Below are positions 10,429 through 21,601 of a DNA stretch of 64,000 nt, in pieces; position 1 is the stretch's first letter, and each line of letters starts with the position of its first letter. The notes under the pieces are model-generated. The model was not told the origin of the DNA. It searched no databases and saw only the letters and a list, made by a program, of their open reading frames with translations. Origin of the DNA: Typha latifolia (Eukaryota; Streptophyta; Magnoliopsida; Poales; Typhaceae); assembly GCA_019914945.1 (NCBI GenBank), contig CM034102.1:15737501-15801500 (forward strand), written 5' to 3'. The position numbers were made by a program, and so were the translations under genes.

Positions 10429-12835
10429 ATGTCGGAGGTGCGAATTGTAAAAACCACCCATGTCCCGCTCCTTCAATTACCCGCCCCTCCCCTCGACCTC
10501 ATCAAGCTCTCCTCCTTCGATGCGCCATGGGTCGGGCTACCCCCGATCCAACGGCTGCTCTTGTTCACCGCCTCAGATCACCTCCCCCCCTTCCCTTCCC
10601 TCCTCGAATCGCTCAAATCCTCTCTCTCTGCTACTCTTATCCGCTACTTCGCGCTCGCAGGTAAGCTCACCTACCTCGAGGAGACAGCCGACGTCGCGAT
10701 CGACTGCTCCCCCGCCGGCGTCGGCGCAGGGGTCGCGTTCGCCGAGGCGGAGGCCGACGGGGACGCCGGCCGGCTCGCCGCGGGCGAGGAGCACGACGTG
10801 GAGGCGTTCGTTAGGCTGGTGCCGGAGATGACGGCGACGAATCTGCCGGCGCCGGTGATGGCGGTGCAGGCGACGAGGTTCACCGGCGGCGGGGTGGCGG
10901 TGGGGATCGCCATGCACCACGCGTTGGCGGACGGCCGGGCGTTATGGAGGTTCATGGAGGCGTGGACGAAGTGCTGCCGCGGAGAGGTAGACGAAGAAGG
11001 CCGCCGTGAGAAACCCTCGTTCGACCGTGCGGTGATCAGGCATCCGAATGGCGAGGAAGTCGCGAGAGAGTTGGTGAGAATGGTGGCGCCGGACTTGCCA
11101 AGGGTACCTATTCCAAACTCCGCCATTCCATTGAATTTTATTCAATTCCGATAAAATAAATAAATAAATTAGACCTTTCTTTCGAGCCGGTATATTGTTT
11201 GGAAGTTGCGCACACTGATTTAGGAGCTGGTACCGAATACTATAATCTTCAAATTAGAATTATAAATTTTAGAGAGATATTAAAATATTTATCCAGCGTA
11301 TATAAAACACATATCTTTCTAAGATTCCTGCGATTGTAACTGCAAATATGACAATTCTATTACGATGATGAAGTCAGCTTCTTGTCCTTGTCTAATATGG
11401 AAAAAAATGAAGATAAGAAAATTTGACAAAAGGTTGTCATCCCACTGGGCACGGCACCACGTAGTGCTTTTTTTTTTGGATATCATACATTAAATTTTTC
11501 CCCCCTCCTCCTCCCACCACACCCTTCCTACATCTTCTGTCTCTCTTCTTGCTATGTTTTTCCTCCGAATTATTTTAAGATATCCAAACAAGAAAATTTG
11601 AGTCAATACTAAGAAAAAATCCAGGTAAGATCCTTTAGCTACGCTTTTTTTTTTTTTTTTTTAAAAGAAACTTTTATACGTTTAAATTCCTATAGAAAAT
11701 TTTGTCCACCCAAATAGGCCCCTATAGTTATGTCTGTAGTTTTCTTTACTCATTTCATGGTGAGTGGTTATAAGTTGGGACTATCGAAACCTTAACATAA
11801 CAAACATTGTTTGCCCTCTTTTTGGAAATTTTATGAATTTCATGAGTAGTTTTAAATTATGACTATTGAAAGCGAAATCTAGAAATTAATTAAGCACGTC
11901 TGTCTGTTTATTTGTAACTTTTTCTTTCTTTCTTTCTTTCTTTATTTTCTGCATATCACCACCACACCACCTCTATTTAATAGTATCTGAATAGATGATA
12001 GCCTCATTTTATTAAACAATATCAGAGTTATGAAATCTTTATATTTACAAAGTATTTATATAAACTCAACTCAAAATTTCTCAATACTGTTAACATAGAG
12101 ACAAAAATGCTCTTCTCGAGCCTATGCCTGCAGTACTGTTGCTTGACATGAAAATTACTAATTTTATCGTAGGTCATATCTAATGTGCACTCAAGAGGCC
12201 GCTTCAAACTCGCCCGGAGAACCTTTACACTCGACTCCCAACGGATCCAACTCCTGAAGCAACGCATTCTCCAGCTCGGCGCGACCCACAAGCCGTCGCC
12301 GGCTTCCCCTCCCTCCAGGTTTGTCTCCATCGCGGCCCAGGCCTGGACCGCCTTCGTCCGATCCAAGTCAATGAACCCGACCGACGACACCTACCTCTTC
12401 TTCCTCGCCGACTGCCGAACCCGGCTCGAACCCCCGGTTGAGGAGGGTTACTTCGGTAATTGCGTCAAGTGGTGCCTCGTCTCCGCCATCGCCGGCGATC
12501 TTTACGGCGAGGACGGGATCTTCTCCGCCGCCTCGGCGATCCAGAAGACCGTGAGGGAGGCGTTGGAGAACCCACTCGAAAGGTGCCACAACTGGATGGA
12601 GCGAATATTCCAGCTGCCGCTTAATCGGCTAGCCAACGTGGCGGCCTCGCCCCAGTTCAAGGTTTATGAAACGGACTTCGGGTGGGGTAAACCGGACCGT
12701 GTCGAGTTGGTCTCGATGAACCACGACGGGGAGATAGCGTTGGCTGCGTCTAAGGATGAGGGTGGCGTTCAGGTTTCCGTGTCGCTGAATCCGATGCATA
12801 TGGAGGGGTTTAAGAGTCATTTCCTTAATTTTTGA
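10429..12835 (+). CDS. BAHD acyltransferase (anthocyanin/phenolic glucoside malonyltransferase-like), intact
   Basis: Exons 10429-11103 and 12173-12835 are joined in phase 0 (AGG/gtacct ... tcgtag/GTC) and give 445 residues, the usual BAHD length. The protein would transfer an acyl group from acyl-CoA (malonyl- or hydroxycinnamoyl-CoA) to a hydroxyl of a flavonoid or phenolic glucoside in the cytosol. The catalytic HXXXD is seen as HHALADG in exon 1; exon 2 carries YFGNC and the structural DFGWGKP, which together point to the anthocyanin/phenolic acyltransferase clade. Substrate cannot be told from sequence. The N-terminal exon is very GC-rich. The intron (about 1.07 kb) is AT-rich and has T-runs. 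A broken tandem copy lies 3 kb downstream. I chose the ATG of MSEVRIVKTTHVP because it matches the family start; an upstream in-frame ATG (10360-10428) would add a non-conserved leader. Confidence 0.88.
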
Positions 12836-13005
12836 ATAGTACGTAATATTAAATAGTTGAATAAGTGTCGTTAAGTAAGGATAAGACTACTATAAGAGTC
12901 GAGCTATTTTACTTCTGCTTATTGTGTTTATCCGTCTCTTCCCAGATCCAAGAGTCATGATTATAGTGAAGAGATTTTTACGTCCTTCTAAGTGCAAATA
13001 TGATG

Positions 13006-13007
<2 letters not shown>

Positions 13008-13090
<83 letters not shown>
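13008..13090. repeat. (CT)n(AT)n compound microsatellite
   Basis: About 30 CT units pass directly into about 11 AT units, 170 bp downstream of the BAHD stop codon. The matching place in the duplicated copy (15188-15215) has a shorter CT tract without the AT part. Confidence 0.97.
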
Positions 13091-13490
13091 GATAACTTCG
13101 GAGATAAAAGAAAAGGAACAAGACCTTCAAAGCTGAATTCATCGTTCCAATTTTAACATGTCATTCTTTGGAACAGCGGTCCCCTGGAATTTGTAAGTAT
13201 ATATATGTAAATTTTGGCTTACATTTAGAAAACAAACTTTTGTTTCAACAATAATTTCCCAGCATGCTTTTATTCTTTCTTTTTCATATATACTCCCCCC
13301 ACTCTCTCTCTCTCTCATATGTAAAAGATGAAAGGAAAGTTGAGCAAAAAGAATTCATCATGCTGTATATAAGATTCCAGACAAGAAAGAACTAAACTTG
13401 AAGCCACTAAATATTTGAAATAGATAGTGCTTAGTTATTTAACTACTTAATAAGAGAATATAAGCCAAAGCATTAACGTACGAACAAATA

Positions 13491-14118
13491 TGTGTGTGTG
13501 TGTGTTTTCTTAATTACCTCTGTTATAAACTTGAAGCCACTAAAAAAGTTTTCGTAGATGTTATTATCTCTGTTATAGTAAAGAAGCAAGCATGAGGGGC
13601 AAAGAGCCTAAAGTCAACGTACAGATTCTCGGTGATCCGACAGTTGAACAAACACAGCATTATGAATACCCAAAAGGTTAGAGAAACCTTTTGGAAAATC
13701 TAACCTAATAAACAGAAAGAAAATGAAAACGCTCAAGGAACTAGCAGGCCAGCACTCGTTGGCGGATCATTCGGTAGAGATGGAGGATCCAGCAAGACAC
13801 CACGAGCTGAGCTAGAGATTTGGCGACGCTGGCTCAACCTCTCCACAACCCTTCTCCAACCAGCCCGAGTGCCTCACACACCCGCCGACCATCGCCGCTA
13901 GAATCACGGGCTACCTCCGCAAAGACCAAGACAAGCAAGGGCCTTCCTTGACTCGCACCAGTCGGAGTACTCCGGCGGAGGCTTGACCGATCAAGGCAAC
14001 ATAAGGCTAGCAGAGAGAATGGGAGAGAAGAAAGAGAGGCAGCACAGAGAAAGAAGGGGAAGAGGGAGAAAGAAAGAAGACGACGACTCTGTTATATTTT
14101 TTCGAACTTTAGAGAGGA
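13491..14118. other. Spacer between the two BAHD copies
   Basis: No supported gene. The part at about 13760-14080 is GC-richer and could be a degraded exon or element, but I do not recognise any frame. Confidence 0.4.
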
Positions 14119-14383
14119 AAAGAAGTACCCAACTTTTCTTTTCCGATTAAAACAAAGAAAGAATGATTTATACTTTGATCCTTCTCTTTAAGTTTAAATC
14201 GATAGCTTCCTCCCTTCTCCTTCAAGCTACGTCCCCCTCCTCCAATTCCCCGCCGCATAGCTCGGCCTCTTCAAGCCCTCCTTCTTCGACGTGCCTTGGG
14301 TCGGGTTACCCTGGATCGAATGGTTGCTATTCTTCACCGCCTCCGATCAGCTCCACCCTTCCCTTCCCTCCTAGAATCGCTCA

Positions 14384-14442
<59 letters not shown>

Positions 14443-14995
14443 GCTCTGATCCACTCGGTCGCAGGTAATCTCACCTGCCTCGAAGAGACCGGCTTGACGT
14501 GGAGGCCTTCGTGAAGGTTGGTGCCGGAGATGGCGGCGTCTGTGATGGCAGTGCAGGGACAAGGTTCGCCGGAGGCAGGCCGACAATGGGGATGGCCGTC
14601 CACCATGCGTTGGAGAGCGGACGGGGTGTGTGGAGGATCATTGAGGCGTGGGCGAAGTGCTGCCATTTAGAAAGGACGCGGTGAGAAACCCTCGTTTGGC
14701 GAGGGGGTGATCAGACACCTGAATGGCGAGGAGATCGTGAGAGAGGACGGGATCTTCTCCGCCATCGGCGACCCAGAAGGACGGTCGACGTACGTCAAAG
14801 AGGCGTTGGAGAACCCACTCGAAGGGTGAGATAATTGGATGGGACGATTAATCCAGTTGCCTTTAATGGGCTCGCCAACGTGGCGGCCTATCCCGAACGG
14901 AGTTCGCCTGGTGTAAGCCGAGCCGGGTCATGTTGGTCTCGATGAACGACGACGGGGAGACAACATTGGCTTTAGGGTGGGGTACAGGTTAAATA
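14119..14995 (+). pseudogene. BAHD acyltransferase pseudogene (tandem duplicate)
   Basis: It is collinear with the intact gene from its leader (tttccgattaaaacaaag occurs in both) but is broken in several ways. The frame shifts repeatedly. A (TC)26 tract at 14387-14439 sits inside the coding region where the intact gene has only a few TC units. The HXXXD region reads VHHALESGRG, so the catalytic Asp is gone. Sequence equivalent to about 11073-12508 of the intact gene, including the intron and the first half of exon 2, is deleted: after NGEEIVRE the text jumps to DGIFSAIGD. A stop follows EALENPLEG, and the DFGWGKP region is degraded with an in-frame stop. It cannot encode an active enzyme. Confidence 0.9.
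14387..14439. repeat. (TC)26 microsatellite inside the BAHD pseudogene
   Basis: The tract follows CTAGAATCGCTCAAAT and precedes actgctctgatccactc. The intact gene has the same flanks around a short TC run (about 10618-10629), so this is an expansion within former coding sequence. Confidence 0.95.
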
Positions 14996-15029
14996 TTTCT
15001 TATCTCAATATATTCTTTACTTTAATCCT

Positions 15030-15179
15030 ATACACACACACACACGTCAAGCTATTTTACTTCTGCTAGCTTGTTTTTATGCATCTCTTCTCAAATCCGA
15101 GAGTTGAGATTGTTGTGAAGAGATTCTTACCTCCTTTTGTTTTTCTTAGATTCTCACCTCTTTTAAGTGCAAAGATGAT

Positions 15180-15215
<36 letters not shown>

Positions 15216-15712
15216 GTGGACCAACTTTTGACTATCCATTTATTATGTCTGATAACTTCGGAGATAAGAGAAAGAAAAAGGAAAGAGACCTTAAATTGCT
15301 GAATTCAGTGCTCCTATTTGAACTTCTTACATCCCATGCATTTCCTTGGAACAACGAGGCTATAGATTCTAGAAGTTGCAAGTATATATGTGTAAATTAT
15401 GGTCTAAAATGGTATATATTTCCACCCTAGAAAAATTAGAAAACAACCTTTTGTTTCAACAAATAACTTTCCCTGCTTTTAATATTTCTTTTTCATATAT
15501 ACTCTTCCCACCCTCCCTTTCATATATAAAAGATGAAAGGAATATAAAGATGAGCAAAAAGAAAGCATCCTTCTGTATCTAGGATTCCAGGCAAGAAAGA
15601 AAGAAAGAACTAAACTTGAAGCAATTAAAAATTTGAAATATATAGTGCTTATTTATTTAACTACTTATATATATATATATATATATATATAACCAAAGCA
15701 TTAACATACATG
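15030..15712. repeat. 3' arm of the BAHD tandem duplication
   Basis: The sequence matches the flank of the intact gene (about 12900-13485) in order: tattttacttctgct, gataacttcggagataa, ctgaattc, cttggaacaac versus ctttggaacagc, gtatatatgtgtaaattatgg, actaaacttgaagc, atagtgcttatttatttaactactta and aaccaaagcattaac. The similarity stops about 20 bp before the 3' end of the NF-YB coding region, so the duplication ends there. Confidence 0.8.
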
Positions 15713-15733
15713 TAACTAGTTTATTAATTACCA

Positions 15734-16360
15734 CTACCATTGAAGACCATGAAGCAAACCAGGCAAAGCCCTACCACCATTCCCATCCCCACCTCCACTA
15801 CTAATCCTACCCAAATGATCATCTCCTCCATAATCCTGCTGCATCCCGGCCGGCGCCGTCCCTACCGGGTAAAACCCGGATCCGCTAAGCCCGGAAAGAC
15901 TCGCGCTCGATATCATCATACCCACATCATTTGCAGCATTACTATTACAATTAGACCCCTCCCCGTTACAAGAATTATATTGCTGATCGCCTTGCCTCGT
16001 CATGCTCTTTTCTCCTTCGGTTTCTCTATACTTATTGAGGTAGAGCTTGAGAGGTCCGACGTACTTGTCGAAGCCGAGGGTGGTCATGGCCCAGAGGAGA
16101 TCATCGCCGTTGATGGTCTTGCGCTTCTCCCGCTGGCACTTGTCGGAGGCCTCGCCGGTGATGAAGCTGATGAACTCGGAGACGCACTCTTGGACTGTCT
16201 CCTTGGCCTCCTTGGAGATCTTTGCGTTTGCGGGGAGGGAACGCTTCATGATGCGGCTGACGTTGGCGATCGGGAGGAAGCGGTCTTGCTCCTTCGGGGA
16301 GTCGCCGTCGGACGGAGGGCTGTGGATAGGGCTCAGGTGCTGACTTCTTCTACTCTTCAT
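15734..16360 (-). CDS. NF-YB (CCAAT-binding, histone-fold) transcription factor subunit
   Basis: A single uninterrupted frame of 208 residues. NF-YB pairs with NF-YC through a histone fold; the dimer joins NF-YA (or CO-like proteins) to bind CCAAT-type promoter sites in the nucleus. Residues about 25-118 form the complete conserved core, beginning [16 protein letters not shown] and including [19 protein letters not shown], then [19 protein letters not shown]. The core resembles the NF-YB2/NF-YB3 type (non-LEC1). The C-terminal part is rich in Gly, Ser and Asn and is poorly conserved in the family. The start at 16360 gives the usual short N-terminus. The upstream leader has a (GA)n tract on the plus strand, CT-rich in the sense direction. 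The gene lies tail to tail with the BAHD duplicate. Confidence 0.95.
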   Translation of the reverse strand: MKSRRSQHLSPIHSPPSDGDSPKEQDRFLPIANVSRIMKRSLPANAKISKEAKETVQECVSEFISFITGEASDKCQREKRKTINGDDLLWAMTTLGFDKYVGPLKLYLNKYRETEGEKSMTRQGDQQYNSCNGEGSNCNSNAANDVGMMISSASLSGLSGSGFYPVGTAPAGMQQDYGGDDHLGRISSGGGDGNGGRALPGLLHGLQW

Positions 16361-16458
16361 GGCGATGAGAGAGATAGAAAAGAGAGAGATGTTAATGGAA
16401 GGTGGTGTATGGTGGAGTTTAGGGTGGGTTAGGTTTTAAAGACATGGAAAGGGAGGGT

Positions 16459-16462
<4 letters not shown>

Positions 16463-16513
<51 letters not shown>
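16463..16513. repeat. (GA)n microsatellite in the NF-YB leader or promoter
   Basis: About 25 GA units lie 103-153 bp upstream of the NF-YB start codon. In the sense direction it is (CT)n. Such tracts near plant transcription starts can act as GAGA-type elements; a regulatory role here is inference. Confidence 0.9.
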
Positions 16514-16516
<3 letters not shown>

Positions 16517-16519
16517 GGG

Positions 16520-19280
16520 TGGGAAGACGGTTCTGATGACGACGTAAAGCAAAGAAAAATTCTTGGCAGTGGATTCTCTGCAGTCTTAGCTGGAAGAATT
16601 TTAATGCTAACTAATGGTTAGGAAGTATATTAATGGACACATTATAATTTAATTTAAGCCCTACCTTTTTGCTTTTATTGTAGTCGACACCCTAAGACTG
16701 ATTTTTCCTTGCAACTTTATCCTTCTCCTGCTACTTTTGACCTTACGAATATCACAGTCATTAATAATTAAATTAATTTCTCTATGTGAATAATTTTACG
16801 TTCAGTAGAGTATGTCATACTATTCTTGTGCAAACTAAGTGTAAATTTCTAAATTTCTTAATTATTATAAAAATGTTTCGTATATATTCTAAATGGGCCA
16901 ATGCTTGGTTCCTTATACTTAATTAAAGGTTTAACTTCAAATATAAACAAAAATTCTAGTCATCACTAACATTTTGATACACACTTAAGATACCTCAGCA
17001 CAAATTAATCAAGAGTATCCTACAAGACGTCTTGCCTTTTTGGTGCAAGGATGATCATGAATCTGATCACTCAAATATTATTCCTTTTAGAGTGAGTGGG
17101 CTTTAGCCCTTAATTAGATCCAACCTTTCCTAAACTAAGCTAAGTGATGATGAACACATGAGCTAAGAAAGCTATGTGATTTATCTAACATTCTAAAGCT
17201 ACAACATATATGCATGGTAGAATCTATCAACCTAGCCTTTTCTCCAACAACATGGGTTAATTATTCAAGATGAACTTGACCAGGCAAATTAAGCCAAATG
17301 CTAAAGTGATCTTGACACTTTAATTAGCCAAAATGGCAAAAGACCCTTAAACAAAAGCATGGTGTTTTAGTCTCAATTACAATATACATTAGCTTCTCGA
17401 GTATGCAGTATCTTACTTTTTTCCCACAGTAGTGCTTACTGTTCAGGGCATTTCGAAAGAGGACAGCAAAAGGAGGCTGTGAGATGCTTATCACATTTCT
17501 TTTCTCTTTCAAGTGTCCCTTAGTTGATTCTTTCCATCACATCACTCAAAACTTTGAAGGAATATATATATCACAATTGGTACGTATACATCCTTTAGCA
17601 ACTTCAACTATAACCTAAATAAATAAATGAAAACTTCAACTATAGCCTAGCCGTTAAACTAATATTTTGATTGGCATGTTTTATTTATTTAGAAGTCAGT
17701 GATGGTCTCATCATGAGCATCTTATATTAATAAAAGAGGAGCATTAGTGTTTAAACTTAGATGAAAGCTTCCAGGTCAAAATGAGAGGCATATGAAAATT
17801 TTGGAAAGAAAAGGCTTTGTATGCAGAAGACAATGACTTAGAACAAACATTAAACATCAAGAGAAGAGGACATGGATTCTTTTCCTGGACCGCAGTGGTT
17901 ATATCTCCTCAAAAGCTTAAGCTTGTGACTTGCGAGATAGATATATCTAATCTTACACATTACAATGATAACTATATATGCTTCACATGAACTATGAGAA
18001 TCTATTGATGGGGAAATTATTCTCTTCTTTTTTTCTTAAATTTTTTTCCCTCTTTCTCTCTCTCATGTTATATTCCTATTCTTCTTCTAAAGAAAATTTC
18101 GTGGTACGAAGGAATTCATCCAAAGGTTTCACACCATCACAGTTAATATGTTAGGATGTCGCATCTTTAATTATTATTAACTTAATGTGACATGGAGCTA
18201 ATTAAGTTTGTATGTGAGCTCTTGGATAGCCTTTCATGAAACTCTTGGTGGTAGGAGGATCATATTCTAAAGAAATGATATAATAATCTAGAACTTATTA
18301 TTTTTAACCTATGATTAAGTTGTTGGCGGAGTTTGTATGATATTTTTTTATGGTTATACTTCAACTTTATAAAAACTTTGGTGAAGAAAGATATAAATTT
18401 AAATTAGTATAATAAGAGAGTAGCCCTGAAATAAAATAATTTTTAGTTGTGTTGATACATCAGGTGTTAGATGTATACTTAGCTATGTTTTTTTTTTCTT
18501 AACTTAAAAAATAATTAATTAGTTTATGATCTTTTAATGACCAAAATGTCTTATTAATATAGTGGAAAAATTGGGTCATTGACTACAAGATTTGAATAGT
18601 GCCGGCCCTACTTATATGAAAGATTGCCATCAATAAGGCATCATTAGTCATCAAACTTAAATAATTATAATCACCAAGAAATATGGACCCGTTCATAATA
18701 ACGATAAAAATAATAATTTTTATACTAGCACAAGTCAACTGCTACTTTTAGTCCAAGGCGGCACATCCTTAAGTTTGAGAAAAAGAATTTATTACCAAGC
18801 TACTTTAAATAATATTTTTGTTGATAGTTAAGAGTTAATTGTATTTTATCCCTACAAAAATTCATATTTTCAATATAATCACTCAAACTCCTGTCTGCAC
18901 TAAAATGCAACCGCTATTTTGCATATCATATTTGACTAAACCACATGTTAAATTTAAAGATCATATAAATAAGTTATAGATGATTAGATTAATTTATTTA
19001 AATTTTTTAATTTTATATTGTTAATGAGGATATTCAAATTTGACATATAATTTTGTCAAATATAATGAAAAGAAAAATCTATTATATTTTAGTCCAAACG
19101 AAAGAAAGGTTAACTGTTCATGAAGGTTAAATTGGAATTTCTTTGATATTTAAATATCGAAGGGTTCACACCTAAATCAACAAAATTATAGGACGGTTTC
19201 TGGAAAATACCACCCGTCAACAAAAATATCAAGATCCAGAGCGGCCTTCCTGCAAATGTTCCTAACGAACGTAACGGTCC
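16520..19280. other. Intergenic, AT-rich
   Basis: No gene recognised. Short T-runs and AT-rich sequence. A stretch near 18830-19220 (agttaattgtattttatccctacaaaaattc and following) resembles the termini of common plant non-autonomous elements, but I could not define its ends. Confidence 0.45.
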
Positions 19281-19289
19281 TAAGTCCTA

Positions 19290-19453
19290 ACTCCTAACCG
19301 CCTCTTGGACCGCTTTAGCAGAAGCCGGCTCGATGAAGGCGGAGACACGTGTCCTCGTGGGATCGAGACGGAAGCTTGGCCCAGCCGAGATCGTCGAGCG
19401 CCGCAAGACTCGCGGCGGCGAAGGGCTACGAGCGCTGCGTCCGCTACATGGAG
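19290..19453 (+). other. GC-rich exon-like island with a 5' splice site
   Basis: A GC-rich stretch ends at ATGGAG/gtgagc, a good donor, followed by a T-rich intron-like sequence with repeated tttagggttt. It looks like the first exon of a plant gene. The frame before the donor has a stop at 19333 and no family is recognisable (ARLAAAKGYERCVRYME). It could be the leader exon of the degenerate kinase locus downstream or of an untranslated transcript. Not assigned. Confidence 0.35.
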
Positions 19454-21600
19454 GTGAGCTTCTCTTTCCTTTCCCCAATCTTGGTAATCTGGGGTTAGGT
19501 TTAGGGTTTGAGATTATTTGTTCGTCATTTGATTTCTTCCGTTCTTCGGTAAATTTTGTGAAGAATTTTCGTGTATAACTGTGTTCTCTGATTGTTTTCT
19601 TGAAATTGTGAAAGATAGTGTATTCTTAGTCTGTTTTTGTGCTCCGAATACTCGATAGATCGAAATGTTCGATAATTTTGTGCATTGCTGTTGTTTGATT
19701 GTTGTTCTTGAAGATTTCTTGATTTCTCACCCCCATCTTGTAACCTAGATTTAGGGTTTCTTTCTTCCTTTTTCCATTCTTCGCGCTCTTGTATAAGATT
19801 TCGTCCCTAAGGATGGTGTTTTACATATAATGTTTCTCTTGACTTTACTGTCAAAGAGGCGTCCTTGATCTGCGTATTGGTTTTCTAAGTAGAATGCTCC
19901 TTAAATGTAGTTAACTTTAGATTTAACTTGAACAAGTACATGAGGAGGTATCCTTAAATGTAGTTAAGTTTATATTTTATCTTTTAAGCAGACTATTGTT
20001 TTGTTGCAGAAATGTGTCACAGATTTGGTATTCTATTTTGTTATCCAATGCAGGTATCAACATCCATTAGATCGTTTCTCCTTTCTTCTTGTTCTTTTCC
20101 ATGTCTTCATTACCCATATTAGGTGAAGTCTGGAACTAGAATTAATCCATACAAATCTATTTGAAAGGAGGCATATTTTGGTGCTCTCCAACTTTGCACA
20201 TTGGTTAATAAAATTACATTTACTTCTGATGAGCTTATGCCCTGCATCTGAGGTTTTCAGTTTTCATGCCCTGGATTTCGAACAGAGCGTGCACTTTTGG
20301 AGTAGCGACTGTTGAGGTGCAGAAAATACTGGACTAGGGTTAGCATCCTTGAATTTTTATAAAGGGAGTCATCTCTATCAAGGTTAGCATCCTTGAATTT
20401 TTATTAATTTTAGTATTTTACTCCTATGGATTTTATATAAATTTCATCAGAAGTATCCTCTTCTACACTACTATGAGTATGATTTTCATATATTTGTAAT
20501 GTCGGCATAATATATCCATCTCAGTTTGTCTCATGCATATTTAGTTCATTGAGAGACTAATTAAAGCTAATATAACCTAGTGATTTGTTGTTATTGCCAT
20601 TTTGATTGCATTAATACTAGTTGCTAGTAGTATTGGTTTGCATCCTCTGTTGAGCTGCTTGGAAGATCTGACTTATATGTGTATCTCTCATTTCTGAGTT
20701 TTGGTTTGCAAGTGCACAAGCAATTCTGAGCCAGTTGGGTCCCTTCTTTGAATATATTGAATTAATTTGCCTATTTCTTGAAGTTTGATTATTAAAGTGG
20801 TGGTAGTGATACCTGCAAATTTTTAAAACATAATAATGTAAAAGATTTGGATATTACATAGTATAATTGTATGATAAAGATTGCTCGAATCTTTATCGGT
20901 TCAGTGATCGTCTTGTTAGAGGGCGGTGGCGGATTCAGAATTTCAGTCCTTGTGTGGATTTGCAGGGGTTTTAGGCTTCTCGCGGCAAGGAGGAATAGGA
21001 GTAGCTAGCTGGGGGCTTCCTCATGGAGGGGAATGGCCAGGCCAGAGGTTGTGGCCTCATGATTCCTTTGATGATCCTGGTGTTCCAACCCCTTGCTAGG
21101 GTTCTTGCAAACACAAAATGTGCATGATCGCATTTATCCTAATCTTGTATTGGTTTTGATCAGATGGGGTATTTTGGGATTTTCTTTTTAGCCCTTTCTT
21201 GTTTGAATCGAATTAATCTTGTGTGAAGAGGGGTAGAGGTGAGACGATTTGGTTCAGCAAAGTTCTTGACAAGTTAGGATTTAGTTGATCTCTTTGTTTT
21301 CAGTTCATTCGGGACCTATGAGAGTATAGATTGGACCTGAATTTGGTTGTAGTGCCAATCCAGCAGGCGTGCGCCCTGTGCTACTTAACACACCTCTAAT
21401 ATTTTTTTTAGGTATTTAGATATATTCCCCATTCCCTTTTTCATATACTGTGCTGTTTACTCTGATATGCAATAGTTTAGCAGCATCCTTTTGGGTATGC
21501 TGATGATAAATATAATAGAATGTGGTTCGCTGACATGAGACTAGCTATATATTCCAGAGACTACTAGGTGAATTTATTGCTACTGAGTTTCATTTTAACA
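19454..21600. other. Long gap, intron-like or intergenic
   Basis: T-rich, intron-like sequence without recognisable leucine-rich repeat exons. A somewhat GC-richer stretch near 20920-21250 may belong to a mobile element, but no domain is seen. Confidence 0.4.
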
Positions 21601-21601
21601 G

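Noticed and set aside
10573..11145. Long antisense ORFs across the BAHD exon
   Set aside because: GC-rich exons lack stops in several frames; none has conserved motifs and the sense frame is clearly BAHD.
15740..16432. 230-residue plus-strand ORF
   Set aside because: It is antisense to the NF-YB gene, which has a full conserved core.
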